Origin: Nanobdellota archaeon
GTDB lineage: Archaea; Nanobdellota; Nanobdellia; Pacearchaeales; GW2011-AR1
NCBI GenBank assembly: GCA_018825865.1
Contig: JAHKAF010000087.1
Span: 1-18,555 of the forward strand
Direction: 5' to 3'
Length of the DNA: 18,555 nt
Positions 6,071 to 13,042 of the stretch are shown one piece after another (within the stretch, counting starts at the first letter, position 1; the number at the start of each line of letters is the position of its first letter). Both the position numbers and the translations under genes were made by a program. Below the pieces are notes generated by a model. It was not told where the DNA came from and made no database searches. It worked only from the letters and a program-made list of their open reading frames with translations.

Positions 6071-6707
6071 AATAATATTCTTTAAATTGTCTTTCTTTAA
6101 AATCATATAAAATTGCCTTGATAACTTCTTCTGGATTATAACTTTTAGAGCCCATATCTAATTCGACAGCAGAACTAGGTCTTTTATTTGTTGGGAGATT
6201 TCTTATAAGTTGGCCTTCTCTAACTACCTTCATATGGTCACCCTTTGCAGATTCCAAACTATAACCCGCTTGTATAAGGAGCGAACTTGCTTCTTTAGGA
6301 GCATATTTTTTCCCAGATCTAATCCCTTGTTCCATTTCTCTAATAGCTTTCAATTCTCTTTTTGTAGGGGTTTTCACCTTTCCTTCTAAATCCTCAACCA
6401 TAAAAACCAAAATTCCCCCAACAACAAAAACCAACCCCAAAATTCCACTGGTTCCTTTTCCAATTCCTTCAGCGACGGCAAATCCAGTAATTCCTGAAAA
6501 AGAATTTAGAATAAAGAATATTCCGATTAGTATTGAAATCATCCCAGCAGCTTTTTGATAAGTAGCATATCTTTCAATCCATTCTGTAGTTTTCTCAACT
6601 TCCCTTGCTGTTTTATTTCTTATGCTCCTCTTGAGAAAATCATGTTTTCTTTTATCATTAACAATAGAATTAATTACCTGTACTTCATCTGCTCCTTTTC
6701 TTGGCAT
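6063..6707 (-). CDS. Two-pass membrane protein with HicA-like C-terminal domain
   Basis: 214 residues. A basic soluble N-terminus (1-50) has predicted helices. Two hydrophobic segments follow, about 52-78 (AGMISILIGIFFIL...ITGFAV) and 87-105 (SGILGLVFVVGGILVFMV). The C-terminal domain (about 115-205) contains KEASSLLIQAGYSLESAKGDHMKV, then REGQLIRNLP, and ends in PEEVIKAIL. The order helix, AGY, strand, KG-D-H, strands, and closing helix resembles the HicA (YcfA) mRNA interferase fold, whose catalytic His lies in a G-S-H motif (here G-D-H, 156-158). No HicB-like antitoxin is next to it. The membrane fusion is unusual for HicA, so it may be a diverged RNA-binding domain. Both ends of the protein are probably cytoplasmic. 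A TATA-like box at 6728-6740 supports the start. Confidence 0.6.
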   Translation of the reverse strand: MPRKGADEVQVINSIVNDKRKHDFLKRSIRNKTAREVEKTTEWIERYATYQKAAGMISILIGIFFILNSFSGITGFAVAEGIGKGTSGILGLVFVVGGILVFMVEDLEGKVKTPTKRELKAIREMEQGIRSGKKYAPKEASSLLIQAGYSLESAKGDHMKVVREGQLIRNLPTNKRPSSAVELDMGSKSYNPEEVIKAILYDFKERQFKEYYSN

Positions 6708-6727
6708 AGTTAAAATATAGAAAGAGA

Positions 6728-6740
6728 GTTAATAAATTTT
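6728..6740 (-). promoter_or_regulatory. TATA box of the membrane HicA-like gene
   Basis: Minus strand AAAATTTATTAAC, centred about 27 bases before the ATG at 6707. Confidence 0.45.
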
Positions 6741-6821
6741 ACCTGTTGTAGGATTAGCTTATTGGAGATTTAAGGGGAAGAATTAATTATTATTTAGATG
6801 AAGAAGATTAACATCAAAACC

Positions 6822-6831
6822 CTTATATATT
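6822..6831 (+). promoter_or_regulatory. TATA box of the acidic glycine-rich gene
   Basis: CTTATATATT, about 24 bases before the ATG at 6851. It supports that ATG over upstream ATGs in another frame, for example at 6798, which lies before the TATA box. Confidence 0.5.
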
Positions 6832-6850
6832 TCCCCTCCTTCTATAAATT

Positions 6851-7468
6851 ATGCCAAAAAACAAAGTTCCTAAAGATGAAACTACCGAGGACGAAGACAT
6901 CAAAGAAATTGAAGAAGCACCGCTTGGTGTATTCCCAAATGGCACAAGACCCCAAACTGAGGAAGGAGGGGGCAATGAAGAATCTGATTTAATAGAAATT
7001 CTTGATGAGGAGGACGAACTGGAGGAGAGATTCTCAATTGATGAACATAGATTTACAGAATTCTTACAGCCGGTTCATAGTTCTTCGCCTGTATTGGAGC
7101 AGGTTGCAGTTGGACAGGGAGGGCCTGTTTTTTTTGCAATGGGTGGGGGAGGGCAGTCACAGGGAAGAGAAAATAATGGAGACGACGACCCTTTCAAGTA
7201 TGCTAATCAGGGAGGAGGTAATGGTGAAGACCCAAAGTATGTTAGTATGTCTGACGCAGGAAGACCTCTGGAGCGAGTAGATTTTGGAACAGTCGGAAGG
7301 GAACAACAATTAACAAGAGAAGCAGGATTTGTTCAATCAACTGAAACAAGAGGAATGGAATCTCAAATGTATGAAAAGAAAAGAGATGCAGAGATAGTCG
7401 ACCCTTTGAAAGTTGGAACAAGTGAAACAATCAAAAAAGAAAAAGAAAAGCAATATTGGATAAAATGA
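6851..7468 (+). CDS. Acidic, glycine-rich hypothetical protein, 205 residues
   Basis: No family recognised. Residues 1-70 are very acidic (TTEDEDIKEIEEAP; ESDLIEILDEEDELEERF) and look disordered. A central hydrophobic patch (SSPVLEQVAVGQGGPVFFAMGGGG, about 77-100) is followed by Gly/Asn/Asp-rich sequence, then a polar tail with SDAGRPLERVDFGTV and a Lys/Glu-rich end. There is no signal peptide. The Gly-rich sequence parallels the Gly-rich C-terminus of the TIM-barrel protein encoded next on the same strand, 182 bases away with its own promoter. A functional link between them is possible but unsupported. It may be a disordered linker or adaptor. Confidence 0.55.
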   Translation: MPKNKVPKDETTEDEDIKEIEEAPLGVFPNGTRPQTEEGGGNEESDLIEILDEEDELEERFSIDEHRFTEFLQPVHSSSPVLEQVAVGQGGPVFFAMGGGGQSQGRENNGDDDPFKYANQGGGNGEDPKYVSMSDAGRPLERVDFGTVGREQQLTREAGFVQSTETRGMESQMYEKKRDAEIVDPLKVGTSETIKKEKEKQYWIK

Positions 7469-7542
7469 TTTTACATTCACTTCGTTCAATATAGATTGCT
7501 CCGAAATCGGTTTCACCAGATTTCTTCGTTAGAGTTATTAAT
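7468..7542. repeat. Dispersed intergenic repeat, copy A
   Basis: It begins at the stop codon of the preceding gene. It shares ATTTTACATTC, CGTTCA, ATTGCTCCGAA and a TCTTCG(T/C)TA...GAG...ATTAAT block, in the same order and spacing, with copy B at 18366-18445. It contains a GAAATC/GATTTC hairpin (7503-7522). On the minus strand its left half reads GGAGCAATCTATATTGAACG, like the GAGCAA-TATA promoters in this window, but no ORF follows there. Confidence 0.5.
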
Positions 7543-7613
7543 GAAATAGCTTCGCATTATATGTTGAGTAACTTTTATTTTTATTATCAATTCTTACTCG
7601 ACGAGTTTACGAG

Positions 7614-7631
7614 GAGCAAACTATATAAATA
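7614..7631 (+). promoter_or_regulatory. GAGCAA-TATA promoter of the TIM-barrel gene
   Basis: GAGCAAACTATATAAATA, with the TATA core about 25 bases before the ATG at 7651. The leader is too short for a Shine-Dalgarno sequence, so a leaderless mRNA is likely. Confidence 0.6.
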
Positions 7632-7650
7632 AATATTCCCTTTAGTAATC

Positions 7651-9585
7651 ATGGCAAAAGTAGGTGGTTATAAAATTAATGAAATTTATCAAGGAGGTCC
7701 TTCGTCTTTGAATCCTCCGTCGGCAAATCCAATAACTGCAGGAAGTTTAGGTTTGACAACAGACCCAAGAAGCGCGAATCTTTTGAAAGAAGTTTCAGGA
7801 AAATTATCTTCTGGAGTTAAACAAATAGAATTAGAATTTATTTCTCCAGAAGTATTTGATTCTATCCCTCAACAGCAATTGCAAGAGGTTCGAAGATTAA
7901 GCAAATTAACTGGAGTTGGATTGTCTGTTCACGGTCCTGTTATGGATACAACTGGAATGACTCAACAGGGATTTAGTGAATTAAATAGAGAAGCTTCTGA
8001 AAAGAGAATAATTCAGACAATTGAACGAAGTCATGAGTTAGACCCAAAAGGAAATATAATTGTTAACTTCCACTCTGCAGAAGGGATTCCTGGAACAGAA
8101 TGGAAAACCCTTGGGGAAGATGGAAAAGGAAGAGAGGCAAAGAAGTTAATCGTAGTAAATAAAGAATCAGGCAAATTAGCTCCGTTAGAAGGTGAGAGAA
8201 AATTTTATCCAGAGATGAGAGAGATAAAACCATCAATACAAGAAAAGATAGATAAGAAATTAATAACTCGTGAAGAACTAAGTAAGAAAACCCCAGAAGA
8301 GATTTATGATTTTATTCCTGTTAGCAAAGGAAAACTGTATACCCCCGAAAAAGAATTGAAGGTTTTGAATGATTCAGAATGGATAAATAGTATAACCAGC
8401 ATCGAGACTTTCAAGAAGCAAGCAGATGAAGTTATGGAAGGAGCACTCCCTGTCCTTACACCATTATTTACAGAATCTAAAAAAGGAGAGCCAATCGAAA
8501 TCACTACCCCTGCACAAAGAGGTGCCTTGCAACAATTACAAAGAGCTGAAACTTTCATAAGCAATGTTGAATCAAGTTTTAATTCAGTATACAACAAAGC
8601 TTACAAATTTGGGGATGAAAAGACAAAAGAGAAATTAAACAAAATCTCTGAGTATTGGGTTAAAAATAATAATGAAATGATGGATGACCTTAGAAAATCA
8701 GGAAAAGGATTTACTCATGTTGACCATGCAGAAATGATTGCCAGAAAATCAAAATTATTCGATGAGGTAATTCATGGAGTTCCAGAGAAAAATATAGAGG
8801 GAATAAAAGATATTTCCCCTCCTGAGATGTATATCCCAGTCGAGCAATTTGCAACAGAGCAATCTTCAAAGACTTTTGGCAATGCAGCGTTTGAATCTTA
8901 TGCTAAATTCAAAAATAATGCTCCAATCATTAGTATTGAGAATCCTCCTGCGGGTTTTGCCTTAAGCACCGGAGAAGATTTGAAAAATCTTGCAGAAAAA
9001 TCAAGAGAGCATTTTGTTAATAGATTAATCCAAGAAGAAAGTAAAAGCAAAAAGGAAGCAGAGAAAATAGCAGAAAAATTAATTGGGGTGACATGGGATG
9101 TGGGGCATATCAATATGTTGAGAAAACAAGGTTTTGGCGACGAGGATATTATAAAAGAGACAGAGAAAATAGCCCCTTTTATTAAGCATGTACATCTTTC
9201 TGATAATTTTGGTTTTGAACATACAGAACTTCCAATGGGGATGGGAAATGTCCCAATGAAAGAAATTATGGAAAAGTTGGGAAAGAAAGGTTTTGAAGCC
9301 AAGAAAATTATTGAGGCTGCGGGTTGGTGGCAGCATTTTCAGACCCCTCCTGTCCAAGAAACAATGGAAGCATTGGGTTCCCCATTTTATTCAACCTCCA
9401 CTCCAGGACTTTACTGGAATCAAGCAATTGGTTTACAACAAGGATATTCGTCTGGTTATGGAATAATGCTTCCACAGATTAATTATAATACATTCGGTGC
9501 AGGTTTTTCACAGCTTCCTGTAGAACTCGGGGGACAAGCACAAGGGGCACAGGGAGGGAGAATGAGTGGAAGACCTATGGAGTAA
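7651..9585 (+). CDS. Xylose isomerase/endonuclease IV-like TIM-barrel protein with large insertion
   Basis: 644 residues, about twice the size of a normal AP endonuclease family 2 barrel. Metal-site-like motifs appear in the expected strand order: SVHGP (about 91-95), NFHS (about 139-142), SIENPP (about 428-433), TWDVGHINML (about 481-490), and HVHLSDNFGFEH followed by ELPMGMG (about 513-532). These supply the His, Glu and Asp ligands typical of endonuclease IV and of sugar isomerases. Between NFHS and SIENPP lies an insertion of about 240 residues, mostly helical and charged, unlike known family members. The C-terminal 75 residues are Gly/Gln/Tyr-rich and probably disordered. A metal-dependent phosphodiester hydrolase or sugar isomerase/epimerase are both possible. 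It is cytoplasmic, with no signal sequence, and has its own promoter. Confidence 0.75.
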   Translation: MAKVGGYKINEIYQGGPSSLNPPSANPITAGSLGLTTDPRSANLLKEVSGKLSSGVKQIELEFISPEVFDSIPQQQLQEVRRLSKLTGVGLSVHGPVMDTTGMTQQGFSELNREASEKRIIQTIERSHELDPKGNIIVNFHSAEGIPGTEWKTLGEDGKGREAKKLIVVNKESGKLAPLEGERKFYPEMREIKPSIQEKIDKKLITREELSKKTPEEIYDFIPVSKGKLYTPEKELKVLNDSEWINSITSIETFKKQADEVMEGALPVLTPLFTESKKGEPIEITTPAQRGALQQLQRAETFISNVESSFNSVYNKAYKFGDEKTKEKLNKISEYWVKNNNEMMDDLRKSGKGFTHVDHAEMIARKSKLFDEVIHGVPEKNIEGIKDISPPEMYIPVEQFATEQSSKTFGNAAFESYAKFKNNAPIISIENPPAGFALSTGEDLKNLAEKSREHFVNRLIQEESKSKKEAEKIAEKLIGVTWDVGHINMLRKQGFGDEDIIKETEKIAPFIKHVHLSDNFGFEHTELPMGMGNVPMKEIMEKLGKKGFEAKKIIEAAGWWQHFQTPPVQETMEALGSPFYSTSTPGLYWNQAIGLQQGYSSGYGIMLPQINYNTFGAGFSQLPVELGGQAQGAQGGRMSGRPME

Positions 9586-9602
9586 TTACTATAAATCAAT
9601 GA

Positions 9603-9615
9603 AATATTTAAAAAC
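9603..9615 (+). promoter_or_regulatory. TATA box of the nucleotidyltransferase gene
   Basis: ATATTTAAAAACC, about 35 bases before the ATG at 9643. This is slightly longer spacing than for most genes in the window and leaves a short leader. Confidence 0.4.
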
Positions 9616-9642
9616 CAATTAAACTTAACATAATTATAAAAG

Positions 9643-10533
9643 ATGGTGAGTAAAAAAAATTCTAAGAAGAAAGTAATTTTTAAAAAAAAACTTCCTAAAT
9701 TAGTTGATAAAAGAAAAAAGAGAGATCAAAAAATTGATTTGAAGAACGTTCCAACTTTGAAACTGAAGAATGAACATGATATTGCAATGGATTTTGCTGT
9801 GAAAGTTTATAAGAAATTTGACAAGATGATTAAGTCAGTTGTTCTTTTTGGTTCTTCCACAAAACAGACTGCGACTTCGGGTTCAGATATTGATATGGTA
9901 ATCCTTATCGACGATGTTTCGATAAATTGGGAGCAGGAATTAATCGCTTGGTATCGGACAGAACTTGATAAAATTCTGAGAGCAAATCCTTATCAGAGAA
10001 GCCTGCATATTAATACAATAAAATTAAGCACATGGTGGAGAGACTTGATTAAAGGAGACCCTGTTGTTCTGAACATTATAAGATATGGCGAGGCAGTAAT
10101 TGATATGGCTGGTTTTTTTGACCCATTGAAATATTTGTTGGTTAAGGGAGATATAAAATCAACTCCTGAAGCAATTTACACTTGTCTTCAAAGGGCGCCT
10201 GCACACATAGCAAGGAGCAAAGCAACAGCTTTAAGTTCTATCGAGGGATTGCACTGGTCAATGGTTGATTCTGCACATGCCGCTCTAATCGCAGCAAATG
10301 TTCTCCCACCGTCGCCAGAACACATCCCGGTCGACCTGAAAGAAAATTTCGTAGACACAGGAAAACTCCAGATGAAATACGTTGTTTGGTACAAAGATTT
10401 GCTAATGATTCACAAAGGCATTATGCACGGGAAAGTCAAAGACCTCAAAGGAATTGAAATCGACGCATGGCAAACTCGCGCAGAAGAATTCCTCGAAGTC
10501 ATGGCTAAGTTAGTTTTGGAGATTGTTGGTTAG
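9643..10533 (+). CDS. Pol beta-superfamily nucleotidyltransferase with helical C-terminal domain
   Basis: 296 residues. A Lys-rich N-terminus (1-35) may bind nucleic acid. The minimal nucleotidyltransferase core has VLFGSS (67-72) and SDIDMVI (81-87), the GS and DxD motifs that bind nucleotide and Mg. The strand where the third catalytic acid is expected reads LHINTIKL (121-128), with no Asp or Glu. The rest (about 165-296) is helical, starting STPEAIYTCLQRAPAHIARSK and containing SMVDSAHAALIAAN, like the HEPN or substrate-binding domain of MNT-HEPN pairs. The 603-residue protein encoded at 13043-14854 has the same core and tail start (SPEAIEMYMSIGDKTIQRAKK), so the two are paralogues. The substrate is unknown: AMP or NMP transfer to protein or RNA is typical of the superfamily. 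The gene ends directly against the convergent next gene. Confidence 0.8.
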   Translation: MVSKKNSKKKVIFKKKLPKLVDKRKKRDQKIDLKNVPTLKLKNEHDIAMDFAVKVYKKFDKMIKSVVLFGSSTKQTATSGSDIDMVILIDDVSINWEQELIAWYRTELDKILRANPYQRSLHINTIKLSTWWRDLIKGDPVVLNIIRYGEAVIDMAGFFDPLKYLLVKGDIKSTPEAIYTCLQRAPAHIARSKATALSSIEGLHWSMVDSAHAALIAANVLPPSPEHIPVDLKENFVDTGKLQMKYVVWYKDLLMIHKGIMHGKVKDLKGIEIDAWQTRAEEFLEVMAKLVLEIVG

Positions 10534-11457
10534 TTAAGCAGCTTTCTTAATAGGATAAGGTACTAAATGTGCTTGATTTCTATTTTCATCTCTGATTGCA
10601 GCATCCTCATCTTGGTCTTTCTTGAATTTATTATCTTCCTTAGGATAAACTGTATTTGCAAGTGCCAAGTAGTATGGATTTATTCTATCGTCGATTATAT
10701 CGCTCTTTTCTCCAGAAATAGTTTCATCCTTATACATTTCCCATAACTTATCTAGACTATCTCTAAGAGCTTTTTCGAGCTTGCCTCTATTAGCTACAGC
10801 TTTTTTAATTTTACCATTCTCTACTAAGAATAAATGAGTTTCTTTCTGGAATCTATTTTGTGCAAAACCTGCAAATTGTTTAAACACAGAGGAGATATAT
10901 TCTTGATTTTCAGAGTAATAACTAAGTGATTCTTGTAACCAGGCAGGAATACCTTCTAATTTACTTTCAACATACTGGCTCATTTTTGAGAAATCTTTAC
11001 TTGCATCTTGTATGTCTCTCATTTCATTAATCGCGTCAACAAGTTTATTGTGTTTCTCATCATTTGTTTTATATAAGGGTAAACTTCTAACTAAATTTAA
11101 CATTTGGTTTCCATCAACCAATTTAAAAAAATCATCTAAATTATTTTTAACATGCAAGGCTTTGGATTTTTCAGCATTGTCAATAAATCTATCTGCATCA
11201 AATCTGGCAACCTCCCCTTGGTTTGGAAATTTTGCGTAAGCATCAGCTTTCCCATTATAAAGAATCTTTGATATATCTTTGATATATTTAGGACTATGGA
11301 TATCTTTCTTAAGCCCGTCTACTTTTTGCTCCAACTTAGAATCTCTATTATGTGTAGGAACAAAGATTTTATTATCATACTTCTCAGTAGGGTTTATTGG
11401 TTTCGCATACATATCTTTCAATTCCCCTTCTGATGGTAATTCAACTACTTGTGCCAT
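10534..11457 (-). CDS. Hypothetical soluble protein, 307 residues
   Basis: I recognise no family. The likely start is the ATG at 11457 (MAQVVELPSEGEL); the in-frame GTG at 11475 lies too close to the TATA box. The protein is mostly helical and charged, with no membrane segment or signal peptide. Notable stretches are GEVARFDADRFIDNAEKSKAL, LPLYKTNDEKHNKLVDAINEM and PAWLQESLSYYSENQEYISSV. A beta-hairpin-like THLFLVENGKIKKAV follows at about residue 210. The C-terminus is acidic and then PYPIKKAA. No catalytic motif is apparent. It lies upstream of nothing on its strand and converges end to end with the nucleotidyltransferase gene, with zero bases between the stops. Confidence 0.6.
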   Translation of the reverse strand: MAQVVELPSEGELKDMYAKPINPTEKYDNKIFVPTHNRDSKLEQKVDGLKKDIHSPKYIKDISKILYNGKADAYAKFPNQGEVARFDADRFIDNAEKSKALHVKNNLDDFFKLVDGNQMLNLVRSLPLYKTNDEKHNKLVDAINEMRDIQDASKDFSKMSQYVESKLEGIPAWLQESLSYYSENQEYISSVFKQFAGFAQNRFQKETHLFLVENGKIKKAVANRGKLEKALRDSLDKLWEMYKDETISGEKSDIIDDRINPYYLALANTVYPKEDNKFKKDQDEDAAIRDENRNQAHLVPYPIKKAA

Positions 11458-11484
11458 TTTCTTTAATATTCCCACAACTTTAAA

Positions 11485-11495
11485 GTTTATAAACC
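11485..11495 (-). promoter_or_regulatory. TATA box of the 307-residue protein gene
   Basis: Minus strand GGTTTATAAAC, about 33 bases before the ATG at 11457 and only about 15 before the GTG at 11475. This is why the ATG is chosen as the start. Confidence 0.45.
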
Positions 11496-11530
11496 TTTCG
11501 ATATGTCACCCTTATCTAAAAGTAACAGAA

Positions 11531-12070
11531 TCAGTCTTTCTTATACTCATACCAAATCTTTGTCTGGCAAGGAAGTTTGGAATTAATTTGTTTCAAAACT
11601 TTTCTGGAGAAATTAACTGCCTTCGGATTCTGAACAGCGACGAAGAAAATGCCAGAATTTGGTTTAAGGATAGCTGATTTTCCCATTGATTTCCCAAAAG
11701 CCAACTGCATTCCTGTCTGCATTCTGTCTGCTCCTGCACCAGTAAGCATTCTGTTTTCCCGCTGAATATGGTGTGGAAAAGGAATCACCTTAAACAAATA
11801 CGCTCCTGGAAATGCTTTCTCTAATTTCTTATTTATGAATTGCCTGCATGCTTCAAGAGCATTGTGCCGAATCTGGACATTCTCTGCCGCAACCATTGTC
11901 AGTTGATGTGGGAGCTTGCCATTATTGAACAAGTCACTATTTCCCATCGTGAACTTGATAATTTTCTGTGGCGGAATTGTCTTAATATAAGATTTCTGCC
12001 TCTTCTTACTCACACGTGTAAAAGGAACAACTTTCTTCTTTGAATACGCTGATGCTTTTCTAAGTGCCAT
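11531..12070 (-). CDS. rpl10e: Ribosomal protein L10e/uL16, large subunit
   Basis: 179 residues, close to the usual length of archaeal L10e. The N-terminus MALRKASAYSKKKVVPFTRVSKK corresponds to the conserved ALRKA...YSR...PYTR. The internal stretches IPPQKIIKF, LFNNGKLPHQLTMVAAENVQIRHNALEACR, PFPHHIQRENRML, AGADRMQTGMQLAFGKSMG and FFVAVQNPKAV all match the family. L10e sits near the peptidyl-transferase centre and the 5S rRNA region of the 50S subunit and is needed for late subunit maturation. It is the last gene of a three-gene operon, with one base separating it from the 62-residue ORF upstream, so co-transcription with L35Ae is very likely. There is no separate promoter. Confidence 0.96.
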   Translation of the reverse strand: MALRKASAYSKKKVVPFTRVSKKRQKSYIKTIPPQKIIKFTMGNSDLFNNGKLPHQLTMVAAENVQIRHNALEACRQFINKKLEKAFPGAYLFKVIPFPHHIQRENRMLTGAGADRMQTGMQLAFGKSMGKSAILKPNSGIFFVAVQNPKAVNFSRKVLKQINSKLPCQTKIWYEYKKD

Positions 12071-12071
12071 T

Positions 12072-12260
12072 TTATAATTTTTCTAATTTTGGTCTTTCTA
12101 TATTTATTAGACAATTTTGGGAATTAAGTTTACATTTAGATTCATATTCAGAATTTATAATATCAAATCCTTCATCATTTTTTTCACGGATTGCTTCAAA
12201 CATTAATCCTCGATAAGTAATAGCTTCCTCGCATTTACTAATAGCTCCATATGGATTCAT
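12072..12260 (-). CDS. Unknown 62-residue protein inside a ribosomal-protein operon
   Basis: No family recognised. The ATG overlaps the L35Ae stop (ATGA), and the L10e ATG follows one base after this gene's stop. It is therefore translated from the same mRNA as two ribosomal proteins. The sequence starts MNPYGAISKCEEAITYRGLM and looks helical in the first two-thirds (EEAITYRGLMFEAIREKNDEGFDII). A Cys pair follows (CKLNSQNC) with a basic-acidic tail. It is not a Zn ribbon and has no signal peptide. It could be a ribosome-associated or assembly factor, a lineage-specific ribosomal protein, or a recent insertion that kept coupling. The tight spacing on both sides makes it a real gene. Confidence 0.65.
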   Translation of the reverse strand: MNPYGAISKCEEAITYRGLMFEAIREKNDEGFDIINSEYESKCKLNSQNCLINIERPKLEKL

Positions 12261-12517
12261 TTTACCTCAACCTCGGTTGTAATCGCTTGTCCAGGCAAAC
12301 CCTTCTCGAAGATTGCTCTTACAACACCTTTATTTCCGTGGGCTGATGAAATCTTGCCATTGATTATCTTCCCTGCTGGCGACTTCCACACAACATCTTT
12401 CCCGACGAGCTTCTCAGCTTTTTCCTTTGTCTTCACATCAGGAATCTCAATTAAAAAATGCCTTTCATGAATAGTATGTCTTCCTCGTCTGAATTGTATA
12501 ACTTTTCCTTTAGTCAT
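12257..12517 (-). CDS. rpl35ae: Ribosomal protein L35Ae/eL33, large subunit
   Basis: 86 residues, the usual length of archaeal L35Ae. The family pattern is clear: GKVIQFRRGRHTIHERHFLIEI, then AEKLVGKDVVWKSPAGK, then NGKISSAHGNKGVVRAIFEKGLPGQAI. L35Ae is a small beta-barrel protein on the 50S surface, shared by archaea and eukaryotes and absent from bacteria. This supports the archaeal assignment. It is the first gene of the operon with the 62-residue protein and L10e, and its stop overlaps the next start by four bases. A GAGCAA-TATA promoter lies about 26 bases before its ATG. Confidence 0.95.
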   Translation of the reverse strand: MTKGKVIQFRRGRHTIHERHFLIEIPDVKTKEKAEKLVGKDVVWKSPAGKIINGKISSAHGNKGVVRAIFEKGLPGQAITTEVEVK

Positions 12518-12536
12518 AGATTAGATAAAAAGAATT

Positions 12537-12566
12537 GGTTTTTAAAAGTTTGCTCGTTCTTTGCTC
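12537..12566 (-). promoter_or_regulatory. GAGCAA-TATA promoter of the L35Ae-L10e operon
   Basis: On the minus strand GCGAGCAAAGAACGAGCAAAC precedes ACTTTTAAAAACC. GAGCAA is present twice, at 12561-12566 and 12550-12555. The TATA-like core (12537-12549) lies about 26 bases before the L35Ae ATG. The doubled block is the strongest example of the GAGCAA pattern in the window. Confidence 0.5.
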
Positions 12567-12581
12567 GCAAATTAGAGAGTG

Positions 12582-13004
12582 TTAATTAAAATAATCAGTT
12601 CTGTTATGGAGCTCTTCTACACTTTCTCTTTCCATTACAACTTTAATAACTCCGCTTCCTCGAACATTTTTTTCTAACATGCTTTTCAATAATTCAACCT
12701 CTTCTTCAGTAGCTTTTCTAAATATATTTTCCTCTTTCCATCTTTCCATCTTTGATCCTAACATCCAACCATTTCCCCAAGGAATTAAAGCCCTGTGGAA
12801 GATATCTACCTTTTCAGAATGATATTTTCTTTCATGATTTTCTGGTTCTAGTTCATTATAAAAGATATAGAATGCATTAAAACTAGTTCCTACAACTAAT
12901 CCTTTTTCTATTTTCGGACCAATTAATCCTTTAGCCTCACAATCTTCTGCTTCTGGGAGAGTATCAGAGGGCTCTTTACAAAATTTACAAGCGTATTGCA
13001 CCAT
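12582..13004 (-). CDS. Small cysteine-containing hypothetical protein, 140 residues
   Basis: No family recognised. The N-terminus MVQYACKFCKEPSDTLPEAEDCEAKG carries C-x2-C and a third Cys 12 residues later, suggesting half a zinc ribbon or an imperfect zinc site. The middle is beta-rich with aromatic residues (GLVVGTSFNAFYIFYNE; DIFHRALIPWGNGWMLGSK). The C-terminus is a helix (ATEEEVELLKSMLEKNV) and a strand (GVIKVVMERES). It is soluble, with no signal peptide. A TATA box about 26 bases before the ATG gives it its own promoter, although it lies only 38 bases after the stop of the long nucleotidyltransferase gene on the same strand. It may be a small binding protein; no function is assigned. 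Confidence 0.55.
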   Translation of the reverse strand: MVQYACKFCKEPSDTLPEAEDCEAKGLIGPKIEKGLVVGTSFNAFYIFYNELEPENHERKYHSEKVDIFHRALIPWGNGWMLGSKMERWKEENIFRKATEEEVELLKSMLEKNVRGSGVIKVVMERESVEELHNRTDYFN

Positions 13005-13021
13005 TTAATTTCATAGAATCT

Positions 13022-13034
13022 CCTTTTATAAGGA
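13022..13034 (-). promoter_or_regulatory. TATA box of the 140-residue protein gene
   Basis: Minus strand TCCTTATAAAAGG, about 25 bases before the ATG at 13004, within the 38-base gap after the upstream gene. Confidence 0.5.
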
Positions 13035-13042
13035 TTATTATA

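Noticed and set aside
6798..6992. 64-codon ORF starting before the acidic glycine-rich gene
   Set aside because: Its start lies before the TATA box of the downstream gene, and it overlaps that gene out of frame.
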